Numbered from the stretch's first letter, positions 1 to 6,326 are shown. The stretch is DNA of 6,326 nt from Deltaproteobacteria bacterium (GCA_021810985.1 JAJZQA010000159.1:1-6326); one strand, 5' to 3'. The notes: generated by a model from the letters alone, not told the origin. Translations and numbers: made by a program.

Positions 1-1
1 T

Positions 2-589
2 CCGATCTTGAGGGAACGGCCGGACTTGATTTTCATGGACATCAACATGCCCGGCATGGGAGGTCTTGCCTGCTGTGCTACGTTAAAGGCAAACAAGACG
101 CTCTGCTCAATTCCGGTCGTGATGGTCTCGTCCTGCGGAAAAGATGAAGATCTGGATGCCTGCCGCAATGCTGGCTGCGATGACTTCCTCAGTAAGCCGA
201 TCGACAGAAAACTCTTTCTGGACAAGGCTCGCGCTTTCCTTGATACGATCAACAGAAGGGATTTTCGCGTACCTTACGAAGCACCGGTAACCTTCACCCT
301 GGACGGTGTCTCTCGCTCCGGATTCAGTGTTGATCTCAGTTGCGGCGGAGTTTACGTCACGGAAGCCAAACCTGTCGAAGAAAAAACAGCTATCATGCTG
401 GAAATAAAGCTCCCCAATACCGCGGGAAGATCATTCAATGCGGAAGGAATCGTCGCCTGGGCAAACTGCCAGGGAAAGCGCAGAAAGATGACCCTGCCGC
501 CCGGCTTTGGGGTGGAATTCACGAAAATTGCGGAAGAGGCCAATCTGGCTATCAAGGCCTTTGTCGAAGGCACTCGCGGAAATATGTAA
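2..589 (+). CDS. Response regulator: receiver domain fused to PilZ domain (5' partial)
   Basis: The reading frame is open from the left edge, so the true start and roughly the first 40-50 residues of the receiver domain lie outside. A TTG at base 8 is in frame but falls inside the domain and is not a credible start. Numbering from that TTG, the phosphoacceptor Asp is residue 11 in IFMDINMPG, the switch Ser is 41/42 in VVMVSS, and the conserved Lys is 63 in FLSKPID, so the visible receiver core is intact. A PilZ domain follows at about 83-187, with the c-di-GMP-binding RxxxR (R83-R87) and DxSxxG (D109-G114) motifs and a late PGFGVEF strand. By family knowledge it would couple phosphorelay input to c-di-GMP sensing and act by protein-protein contact in the cytoplasm, often in motility or surface behaviour; the specific role is unknown. 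No DNA-binding or GGDEF/EAL domain follows. The gene is convergent with the efflux operon and is therefore not part of it. Confidence 0.9.
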   Translation, partial: PILRERPDLIFMDINMPGMGGLACCATLKANKTLCSIPVVMVSSCGKDEDLDACRNAGCDDFLSKPIDRKLFLDKARAFLDTINRRDFRVPYEAPVTFTLDGVSRSGFSVDLSCGGVYVTEAKPVEEKTAIMLEIKLPNTAGRSFNAEGIVAWANCQGKRRKMTLPPGFGVEFTKIAEEANLAIKAFVEGTRGNM

Positions 590-610
590 TCGTGTTTTCT
601 GGTGTTTTGT

Positions 611-630
611 CCCACGTAAATCCACGTAAA
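611..630. repeat. Two-copy 10-bp tandem repeat
   Basis: Bases 611-620 (cccacgtaaa) and 621-630 (tccacgtaaa) are adjacent copies differing only at the first base. They lie 21 bases after the stop of the receiver-PilZ gene. No function is evident; this could be chance or slippage. Confidence 0.4.
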
Positions 631-712
631 CAACAATACTCTCCCCCCGGAGAAGGAAGAGATACCCGCGAAAGTCTGCCTGCTGCATGGAACCGTTACT
701 GCTTGCAGCTGC

Positions 713-745
713 GCAGCTCTGCCTGCTCACACACAGCAGAGCTGC
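713..745. terminator. Candidate hairpin between convergent genes (terminator-like, no U-tract)
   Basis: The arm gcagctctgc (713-722) is perfectly complementary to gcagagctgc (736-745), giving a 10-bp GC-rich stem around a 13-base loop. It sits between the ends of the rightward receiver-PilZ gene and the leftward pump gene, 18 bases past the pump stop codon, where a bidirectional terminator would be expected. Neither side has a run of T after the stem, so it is not a canonical intrinsic terminator. It may instead protect the 3' end of the pump mRNA or assist factor-dependent termination. A perfect 12-bp palindrome (agctgcgcagct, 707-718) overlaps its left arm. Confidence 0.45.
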
Positions 746-762
746 CCTGCCAGCACGCTTGG

Positions 763-3700
763 TTACCTCTCCTCCTCGACTATTCGCTTTTCGAACCATC
801 CGTAGACTGAAGGAATTATCAACAAGGTCAGCAGCGTCGAGGTGACCAGGCCGCCGACAACAACGGTAGCAAGCGGCTTCTGAATCTCGGACCCCGCCCC
901 ACCGGCCAGCAGCATCGGGATCAAACTGAATATCGCGATGAATGCTGTCATCAGAACCGGACGCAAGCGGTCCAGACTGCCTTGTTTGATCGCCTCCCGC
1001 AACTCAAGACCCTCGTCACGCAGTTGCGAAATACGCGATACCAGCACGAGTCCGTTCAGCACGGCGACGCCAAACAGAACAACAAACCCTACCGAAGCTG
1101 GAACAGATAGATATTGCCCGGAAATGAAGAGCGCGAATACTCCGCCGATCAAGGCAAACGGCAGGTTGGAAATAACCAGCAAAGCCAGGCGAATTGACCT
1201 GAAGGTGACGTACAAAAGCAGCAGGATCAAGCCGATGGCAACCGGCCCGATGATCATCAGTTTTTTCATGGCCCTCTGCTGATTCTCGAACTGCCCGCCC
1301 CACGTGAGGTAATAGCCCGGCGGCAGCTTGACGTGCTCTTTGATCTTCTGCTTTGCCTCGGCGACAAAACCGCCGATATCTCTGCCGGTGATGTTTATCT
1401 CGATGCCGATTCTTCTGACCCCATCCTGCCGGCTGATCTGCACCGGCCCTTCGATCATTCCCACTTCGGCCAGTTGTTCGAGCGGCACATTGATCCCGGT
1501 TCTCGTGGTGATGATCAGATTTTTTATCGCCTCAAGAGAATTTCTCTTTTCTTCGGGCAGACGAACCGAGATGTCGAAACTGCGGTTTTCTTCATATAAT
1601 TGTGATGCCGCTTTACCCGCTACCGCAATTTCGATCACCTTTTGCACGTCACTGATGTTCAGGCCATAGCGGGCAATTTTCGCCCGGTCGATATTGACTG
1701 TCAAATAGGGTTGCCCGGAAATTTTTTCCGCGGCCAGATCGGTTCCGCCGCGGATGGTGGAGAGAACCCGGGCAATTTCCGCGGATTTTTCGCTGAGCAG
1801 GTTGATGTCTTCACCAAACAGCTTGAGAATAAGCTGAGCGCGGGTACCGGCAACCAGCTCATCAATACGGCACTGGATCGGCTGGCTGAAGCCATAGGTG
1901 ATCCCGGCAATCGACTGGAGAGACTCTCGCATCTCGTTGGTCAGTTCTTCTTTGGAAATATCCCGTTTCCACTCACTTTTGGGTTTGAATATCCCGACAT
2001 AGGCGGTCTTATCCGAGCCCCTGGTGTCCAGAGCGACACCGGTCTGTCCGGTTCGGGAGACCACGGTATCCAGTTCATCAAACTGCTTCAGTTTTTCCGC
2101 AACCCTTTGATTCACCTCCAGCGCCTTGGCCAGGGAAACTCCGGGAAGCATGGAGACATCCATGTCAAACGAGCCTTCATCCATGGTCGGGATGAATTCC
2201 GTACCCAGGCGTGTCACCAAAAAGAGCGATGCCACCAGGAGAACGCCCGCGACACTCAACACGACCCGCTTCTTGTTCATGGCATATTCGAGCAGCGGCA
2301 GGTAAAGCCTGTTTGCATGCTTCATGGTGAAGCTGACTTTTTCCGGATGCGGTTTCAAAAACATGATACAAAGCACCGGAATAACAAACACGGAGAGGAA
2401 CAACGAGGCAAGCAGCGCAATGGCAACCGTGATGGCCAGAGGGCTGAACATCTTGCCTTCAATTCCTTCCAGGGAAAGTATCGGGATAAAGGTAAGGGCA
2501 ATAATCAACTCACCGAAAATGCTCGGCTTTCTTACCTCCATGACCGCTTTCAACACAGTCAGTAATTTGGGATGGCGCCCCCCTTCATCGCTCAAATGCC
2601 TCTGAACGTTTTCCACCTGAATAATGGTCGTGTCAATAATCATGCCGATGGAAATGGCGAGCCCCCCGAGGGACATCAGGTTCGCGCTGATCCCCGCCAG
2701 CTTCATCACGATGAAGGTGGCCAGGAGCGACAGCGGCAACGCGATGAGCACCACGATACTGCCCCGGATACTGTTCAGCAGCAGGTACAGTACAATCAGG
2801 ACCAGGATGGAACCTTCGATCAACGCCTTGTTTACCGTGTTGACGCTCGCCTTTACAATGTCACTGCGGTCGTAATAGGGAACGAGCTTGACCCCCTCGG
2901 GAAGCACATTGTTTTCGTTCATCTCCTTGACTTTTTCCGCCACCCGGCGGACCACCTCACGGCTGTTTTCGCCGCGCAGCATCATGACGATGCCGCCGAC
3001 CGCCTCATCTTTGCCGTTCTTCATGGCTGCGCCCATGCGCACGGCCTCGCCGACCTTCACCTGTGCCACGTCCCGAATATATGTCGGCGTACCGCCTTGG
3101 GATTTCAGGACAATGTTTTCAATGTCAGTGATATTTCTGATCAATCCGACCCCGCGGACTATGTACTGATCCGTGCCCCGTTCGAGGAGATTGCCGCCGA
3201 CATTTTCGTTGTTGCTGCCGATGGCGGAAAAGACATCTTCCACGGTTACGGCATATTTCAGTAACTTCTCGGGGGAGACGTTGACCTGGTACTGCTTGAA
3301 GTAGCCGCCGAAGGAATTTATCTCGTTCACCCCGGCAACACTTTTCAACTGAGGGGTGACAATCCATTCCTGGATGGTCCTCAGATTTGTCAGGTAGGCT
3401 CTCTTCTGCCGCGGATCAGCCGGCATCTTCCCTTCGAGGGTGTACTGATAAATCTCCCCCATGGCCGTACCGATCGGCCCCATGGCCACTTCAACGCCCT
3501 TCGGGACCTTCTCCCGCGCCTCCGCCAACCGCTCGAACACCAATTGGCGGGCAAAATAGATGTCCACAGTATCCTTGAAGACGATGGTGACAATTGACAG
3601 GCCGAACTTGGTGACGGAACGCAGCTGCTCGATGTCGGGCAGGCCGCGCATAGCCATTTCAATCGGATAGGTAACTTTTCTTTCAATCTCCAGTGCGGAC

Positions 3701-3867
3701 AGGCCATCTGCGTGGCTTACCACCTCAACCTGAATGTTCGTGACATCCGGAAAGGCGTCAATCGGCAGTTTCAGGTATGAGTATAATCCTGCGGCAATAA
3801 TCAGCAGCGAAAGGAAGAGTACCAGCCCCTTTTGCCGCAGTGTATAGGCAACTAATTTTTCCAGCAT
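763..3867 (-). CDS. Heavy-metal efflux RND transporter, CzcA/CusA family inner-membrane pump
   Basis: At 1034 residues this is full length for the HME-RND family. It is the proton-driven inner-membrane pump of a tripartite metal exporter. Topology reads as TM1 (about 13-31), a large periplasmic loop (about 32-345), TM2-TM6 (about 347-504), TM7 (about 533-552), a second periplasmic loop (about 553-868) and TM8-TM12 (about 870-1022). The family hallmarks PIDAFPDVTN near residue 35 and GTEFIPTMDEGSF near 555 are present. In TM4 the proton-relay acids D412 and E419 (VEN) are kept, but the first Asp of the CzcA-type DFG motif is replaced by S406, resembling CusA. The substrate-region stretch IDELVAGTRA (668-677) is CzcA-like, with Glu670 where I recall CusA has a key Met. 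The ATG at 3867-3865 is supported by an AGAGG site 5 bases upstream. It is the last gene of the operon, 93 bases after the adaptor gene. The family call is secure; the metal substrate is not. Confidence 0.95.
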   Translation of the reverse strand: MLEKLVAYTLRQKGLVLFLSLLIIAAGLYSYLKLPIDAFPDVTNIQVEVVSHADGLSALEIERKVTYPIEMAMRGLPDIEQLRSVTKFGLSIVTIVFKDTVDIYFARQLVFERLAEAREKVPKGVEVAMGPIGTAMGEIYQYTLEGKMPADPRQKRAYLTNLRTIQEWIVTPQLKSVAGVNEINSFGGYFKQYQVNVSPEKLLKYAVTVEDVFSAIGSNNENVGGNLLERGTDQYIVRGVGLIRNITDIENIVLKSQGGTPTYIRDVAQVKVGEAVRMGAAMKNGKDEAVGGIVMMLRGENSREVVRRVAEKVKEMNENNVLPEGVKLVPYYDRSDIVKASVNTVNKALIEGSILVLIVLYLLLNSIRGSIVVLIALPLSLLATFIVMKLAGISANLMSLGGLAISIGMIIDTTIIQVENVQRHLSDEGGRHPKLLTVLKAVMEVRKPSIFGELIIALTFIPILSLEGIEGKMFSPLAITVAIALLASLFLSVFVIPVLCIMFLKPHPEKVSFTMKHANRLYLPLLEYAMNKKRVVLSVAGVLLVASLFLVTRLGTEFIPTMDEGSFDMDVSMLPGVSLAKALEVNQRVAEKLKQFDELDTVVSRTGQTGVALDTRGSDKTAYVGIFKPKSEWKRDISKEELTNEMRESLQSIAGITYGFSQPIQCRIDELVAGTRAQLILKLFGEDINLLSEKSAEIARVLSTIRGGTDLAAEKISGQPYLTVNIDRAKIARYGLNISDVQKVIEIAVAGKAASQLYEENRSFDISVRLPEEKRNSLEAIKNLIITTRTGINVPLEQLAEVGMIEGPVQISRQDGVRRIGIEINITGRDIGGFVAEAKQKIKEHVKLPPGYYLTWGGQFENQQRAMKKLMIIGPVAIGLILLLLYVTFRSIRLALLVISNLPFALIGGVFALFISGQYLSVPASVGFVVLFGVAVLNGLVLVSRISQLRDEGLELREAIKQGSLDRLRPVLMTAFIAIFSLIPMLLAGGAGSEIQKPLATVVVGGLVTSTLLTLLIIPSVYGWFEKRIVEEER

Positions 3868-3870
3868 AAA

Positions 3871-3878
3871 TTCCTCTC
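3871..3878 (-). promoter_or_regulatory. Shine-Dalgarno site of the RND pump gene
   Basis: On the minus strand GAGAGGAA precedes the ATG at 3867 with a 5-base gap after AGAGG. This fixes the start and gives the pump its own ribosome-binding site despite the 93-base gap from the preceding gene. Confidence 0.75.
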
Positions 3879-3886
3879 AAGGTAGG

Positions 3887-3908
3887 AATGGCGCTTACTC
3901 CGCCCATT
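3887..3908 (-). repeat. Intercistronic hairpin upstream of the pump gene
   Basis: AATGG (3887-3891) pairs with CCATT (3904-3908), and the inner CG pair continues the stem after a single bulged base, leaving a 7-base loop. It ends 9 bases upstream of the pump's Shine-Dalgarno site. It could stabilise or punctuate the mRNA between the adaptor and pump genes, but no T-tract follows, so it is unlikely to be a terminator. A second weaker repeat (gctgc 3922-3926 / gcagc 3936-3940) lies beside it. Confidence 0.35.
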
Positions 3909-3950
3909 GCTGGCGCGGCAAGCTGCACCCCTACGGCAGCACCTAGGAGA

Positions 3951-3960
3951 CTGTCGACAG
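3951..3960. repeat. 10-bp perfect palindrome abutting the adaptor stop codon
   Basis: The sequence ctgtcgacag is self-complementary and lies immediately after the TAA stop of the adaptor gene (3961-3963 on the minus strand). It has no loop-forming spacer, so a protein-binding site or chance is as likely as an RNA hairpin. No function is assigned. Confidence 0.35.
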
Positions 3961-5223
3961 TTATTCGCCATGGCCATGCTCGTCGGTCATTTCACCCTTT
4001 TTGATTTCAGATTTGAGAATGAACGCTCCTTTGAAGGCATAACGCTCACCTTCATGCAGACCGGAAATTATCTCGACCATGCCGCCTGCCGTTCGGCCTA
4101 TCTCAACCGGGCGTGGCACGAATTCATCGTCATGTTCCGCAACAAAGACCACCTTTTTACCATCCAGATCCTGCAGGGCCTCCTCGGGAACCACCAGGAC
4201 CGCTGGTGCGTCGGCTGCCAGTGTAAGTTCAACGGTAGCGAACATTTCCGGCTTCAGCCTGCGACCCGGGTTGGCCACCTCGATCCGTGCCTTGACCGTT
4301 CGGGTCGCTTGATCCACCAGATCGGCAATATAGGTGATGCGTCCTTTCAATTTCGAGTCAGGGAAAGCGCTAACGGTTACGATTGCCGACTGCCCCTTAT
4401 GCACCTTGGCCAGGTCTTTTTCGTTGATATCGATCTGCAGCCAGACCGAGGAAAGATCAGCTACGGTGTAGAGACTTTTGGTCGGATCGGAGAGTTCGCC
4501 AACGATGGCGTGTTTTTCGGTTATGATGCCACCTATGGGTGAACGAACCGGCAAAAGAGGCCTGCGCTGATTTTCCCCCCTGCGACCCGGCAGTGCAACG
4601 CCGTACAGAGAGAGACGCTCCGTATCGGTGTGCAATTCGCTCTGGGCCATCTTGAATTCGGTTTCCGCCTGATAGATATCCTTTCTGGCGGCAATTTTCT
4701 TTTCAACCAGGCTTCTTACCCGCTCCATGTTGGACTGGGCAAGGGCAAGTCTGGTTTTTGACTGGTGGTAGCGGTTCAGTGCCTCACCGAGCTCGACGCT
4801 ATCCAGGGTTACCAGTGTCTGGCCGGCAGCCACACTGTCTCCCAGAGAGGCCCTTACCGCCACTATCTTGCCGCTGATCGGTGGCGATACGTGGGCAATG
4901 CGGTCGGCATTGGTCTCCACCTTGCCGGTGGCGCTGATCACGCCGGCCAGACTCTGTTTCATCGCGGGCGCGACAGCCACACCGTTCTGTTTCTGCATTT
5001 CGCCGGTCATTCTGACAATGCCCGTTTCACCGTGCTCGTCGTGACCTTCGTGAGCATCACCATGCTCATTATGCTCAGCGCCTTCCTCATGTCCCTCTGC
5101 ATTTTCCTGCGCATGTTCCGCCTGCTCAGAACTGCCGGTTTGACTCTGCATCGAACGATAGAGAAAGCCGCCACCCAGTGCCGCGGCCAGGATAATACCA
5201 AAAATGATTACCTTCTTATTCAC
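3961..5223 (-). CDS. Heavy-metal efflux periplasmic adaptor (CzcB/CusB-type membrane fusion protein), His-rich
   Basis: This 420-residue protein bridges the inner-membrane pump and the outer-membrane duct. Residues 4-22 form a hydrophobic N-terminal anchor or signal after a Lys pair. Residues 37-64 are a linker with seven His among many Glu/Asp/Gly (H37, 45, 51, 54, 58, 61, 64), suited to binding divalent metals in the periplasm. A split lipoyl/barrel-sandwich domain follows (about 100-142 and 222-255: HVSPPISGKI and VRSPIGGII), interrupted by an alpha-hairpin (about 143-207). A beta-barrel domain (about 256-335) and a membrane-proximal domain (about 340-410) come next. The C-terminus adds two more His (DEHGHGE). 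The start is GTG at 5223-5221, preceded by GGAGGT with a 5-base spacer. That GTG overlaps the TGA of the upstream channel gene (GTGA), implying translational coupling. The Met-rich N-terminus typical of copper/silver CusB is absent, which favours Zn/Co/Cd/Ni-type substrates by inference. Confidence 0.93.
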   Translation of the reverse strand: MNKKVIIFGIILAAALGGGFLYRSMQSQTGSSEQAEHAQENAEGHEEGAEHNEHGDAHEGHDEHGETGIVRMTGEMQKQNGVAVAPAMKQSLAGVISATGKVETNADRIAHVSPPISGKIVAVRASLGDSVAAGQTLVTLDSVELGEALNRYHQSKTRLALAQSNMERVRSLVEKKIAARKDIYQAETEFKMAQSELHTDTERLSLYGVALPGRRGENQRRPLLPVRSPIGGIITEKHAIVGELSDPTKSLYTVADLSSVWLQIDINEKDLAKVHKGQSAIVTVSAFPDSKLKGRITYIADLVDQATRTVKARIEVANPGRRLKPEMFATVELTLAADAPAVLVVPEEALQDLDGKKVVFVAEHDDEFVPRPVEIGRTAGGMVEIISGLHEGERYAFKGAFILKSEIKKGEMTDEHGHGE

Positions 5224-6200
5224 TGCACACCTCCGCTAAGTTCTGATCCCACAGCTGTTTCAAGCTTCACAAGAGCTGCCTGATGGTCATACAGTGCCTT
5301 AAGATAGCCATCACTGACCTCAAAAAATTTCTTTTGCTCCTCAATGACAGTTAAAATGCCGACCTCACCGAGCCGGTAAGCTTCCTGGGTCAGCTTCAGG
5401 TTTTCTTCCAGTTGGGGAACGATGTTCGACTTGAAAAGAGAAAGGACTTTTCCGGTGTTCAGAAACCCGGCATAGGCTGTGTCCACGTCCCGTTCGACTT
5501 TCCTGGTGACCGCGAGATAGCGACTTTCCGTACTGCGCCGCCTGGCACGAGCTTCCTGTACACCAGCCTGATTTCTGTCGAACAGAGGAATAGGCATCGA
5601 CAGTTTCAACCCGATGGTATTTGCCGTGTCTTTGCCCTCAATACCACCGACTTCCATTGTGGTCGATTCGCGTGTCACAGCCAGACCAGCGGTAAGGTTT
5701 GGGATGGACTCGGCCTGAGCAAGGCGAATATCTGCTTCACCCCGCTGTATTTCAGCGTCCAGGGCCTTGAGGTCGGGACGCTGCCGGAGGGCGAGTCCTT
5801 TCAGTTCTGACAGGTTTTTCGTGGAGGAGCGTACTGATTCCAGCGTTCCGTCTATCGAGGGATGGTCTTCCAGCGAAAGTCCCATAAGCATCCAGAGTCT
5901 GGCTTGATTCTGGTTCAGTGATTTTTCGGCATCAATTTTAAAACCTTCACTTCGTGCCAGTTCAACCATGACGTAATTCATTTCCAGCTCCGGAATATCT
6001 CCGGCAGCCAAGCGTTCTTTCGCAACATCAAGCAACTGACGATTGAGTGTGATAGCCCGGTCGGCGAGGATAACCCGGGACTCGGCAAGAACGACATCAT
6101 AAAAAGCCGTCTTCACCTCGTCACGCAGCAGCCGTTCTCGATCGGCCAACTGCCATTGGTACATTTCCAACTCCCGCTCCGCGCTGGCAAGTCGTTTAGC
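5220..6200 (-). pseudogene. Outer-membrane efflux channel (TolC/CusC/CzcC family), N-terminus removed by IS insertion
   Basis: The remaining frame encodes about 327 residues of an outer-membrane efflux protein, the duct through which the pump expels metals. The conserved part begins AKRLASAERELEMYQ, which resembles the region just after the family's PGKR/GGKR motif. Numbering from a TTG at 6170, the first repeat runs to about 100 (AAGDIPELEMNYV, 55-67). The second holds RPDLKALDAEI (131-141), GLKLSMPIPLFDRNQ (187-201) and AYRLGEVGILTVIEEQ (264-279). Family members are usually about 420-460 residues, so roughly 100-130 N-terminal residues are missing, including the signal peptide and first helices. 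Upstream of about 6200 the frame enters AT-rich IS-like sequence and meets a stop at 6246-6248. An in-frame ATG at 6164-6162 has GGGAG 6 bases upstream, but a product from it could not be exported. The gene is first in the operon and overlaps the adaptor start by 4 bases. Confidence 0.85.
5229..5234 (-). promoter_or_regulatory. Shine-Dalgarno site deciding the GTG start of the adaptor gene
   Basis: GGAGGT on the minus strand lies 5 bases before the GTG at 5223 and inside the last codons (Gly-Gly) of the channel gene. It is a near-perfect ribosome-binding site and makes the non-ATG start convincing. Confidence 0.8.
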
Positions 6201-6248
6201 AGGTTGTTGAAAAACTAGCTCTTTTTGATTCAGAAAAGTGTCAATTTA

Positions 6249-6257
6249 TGCTATATT
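6249..6257 (+). promoter_or_regulatory. Putative extended -10 promoter of the IS transposase
   Basis: TGCTATATT is an extended -10 (TGn plus TATATT) lying 36 bases before the transposase ATG. The -35 at normal spacing (TTCAGA, 6229-6234) is weak, which an extended -10 can offset. A 10-bp palindrome, caatatattg (6266-6275), sits in the leader between it and the start codon. Confidence 0.45.
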
Positions 6258-6293
6258 ACCTCGCACAATATATTGAAATTGCTGGAGAATATT

Positions 6294-6326
6294 ATGCGTG
6301 GTAATGACAGCAAAACCGAATCGATG
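6294..6326 (+). CDS. Transposase N-terminus (3' partial, cut by window end)
   Basis: The ATG at 6294 has GGAG at 6284-6287 with a 6-base spacer, and the frame is open to the last base. The 11 visible residues, MRGNDSKTESM, match the opening I recall for DDE transposases of the IS1182/IS5 type (MRG-D followed by a Met-Phe-Ser-Tyr region). The catalytic domain is outside the window, so family and intactness cannot be judged. Its orientation is opposite to the efflux operon, so its own promoter reads away from the truncated channel gene. Confidence 0.6.
   Translation, partial: MRGNDSKTESM

Larger units (their letters stand above)
6200..6326 (+). mobile_element. Left end of an insertion sequence (IS1182/IS5-like), running off the window
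   Basis: At about 6200 homology to the channel protein stops and composition turns AT-rich. The segment beginning caggttgttgaaaaac (6200-6215) resembles the terminal inverted repeats of many proteobacterial IS elements. A promoter-like -10, a leader and a transposase start follow within 100 bases, the usual layout of an IS left end. The exact boundary is uncertain by a few bases, and the other end and any target duplication lie outside. The family name rests on the recalled resemblance of the first transposase residues. Confidence 0.7.

Noticed and set aside
2..589. The response regulator as the metal-sensing regulator of the efflux operon
   Set aside because: It carries PilZ rather than a DNA-binding domain and is convergent with the operon, unlike CzcR/CusR-type regulators.
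640..653. Short hairpin tctcc-cccc-ggaga as terminator of the receiver-PilZ gene
   Set aside because: The stem is only 5 bp and no T-run follows, so it is too weak to call a terminator.
431..799. Minus-strand open frame spanning the convergent gap
   Set aside because: It overlaps the 3' parts of both convergent genes, lacks recognisable motifs, and the gap is better explained as a hairpin-containing intergenic region.
1642..2565. Long plus-strand open frame (about 307 codons) opposite the pump gene
   Set aside because: It lies wholly antisense to a full-length, clearly conserved RND gene, has low-complexity composition rich in Gln, His and Arg, and shows no recognisable domain. It is a shadow of the pump's codon usage.
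3907..4542. Plus-strand open frame antisense to the adaptor gene and the intercistronic gap
   Set aside because: It shows no domain, and the opposite strand encodes a well-supported adaptor protein with a good ribosome-binding site.
6170..6170. Treating the channel gene as intact with a TTG start at 6170
   Set aside because: The homologous frame continues upstream to about 6200, the product would lack a signal peptide and about a quarter of the family length, and IS-like sequence begins at the break.

Overview
This window looks like Gram-negative chromosomal DNA. It carries most of a tripartite heavy-metal efflux operon of the CzcCBA/CusCBA type, transcribed leftward, with an insertion sequence lodged in the operon's first gene at the right edge. 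The moderately GC-rich coding sequence, a receiver-PilZ protein of the type common in Geobacter and myxobacteria, and the general look of the pump proteins suggest a Desulfuromonadales/Geobacter-like deltaproteobacterium. That placement is inference from remembered family resemblance, not a search.

Layout from left to right. Bases 2-589 (+) are the 3' part of a response regulator whose receiver domain is fused to a PilZ (c-di-GMP-binding) domain; its 5' end lies outside the window. Bases 590-762 are a convergent intergenic gap with a 10-bp perfect hairpin and a short tandem repeat. Bases 763-3867 (-) encode a full-length RND pump of the heavy-metal (HME) family. Bases 3868-3960 are an intercistronic gap with three small palindromes. 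Bases 3961-5223 (-) encode the periplasmic adaptor (membrane fusion protein), which has a His-rich N-terminal segment and a GTG start. It overlaps by 4 bases the end of a TolC/CusC/CzcC-type outer-membrane channel gene at 5220-~6200 (-). That channel gene has lost its N-terminal region, including any signal peptide. At about 6200 the sequence switches abruptly to AT-rich DNA with an IS-like end, an extended -10 promoter, a Shine-Dalgarno site and the first 11 codons of a rightward transposase (6294-6326).

Together the three pump genes would form a proton-driven inner-membrane transporter, an adaptor and an outer-membrane duct exporting metal cations from the periplasm or cytoplasm. The IS has probably cut this operon from its native promoter and destroyed the duct gene, leaving intact pump and adaptor genes downstream. 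Substrate signals are mixed. The pump's TM4 lacks the first Asp of the CzcA DFG motif (as in CusA), but it also lacks a CusA-type methionine at a key substrate position, and the adaptor is His-rich rather than Met-rich. The receiver-PilZ gene is convergent and has no DNA-binding domain, so it is probably not the operon's regulator. I saw no tRNA, rRNA or CRISPR array, and no clearly new system. The most notable event is the IS disruption.
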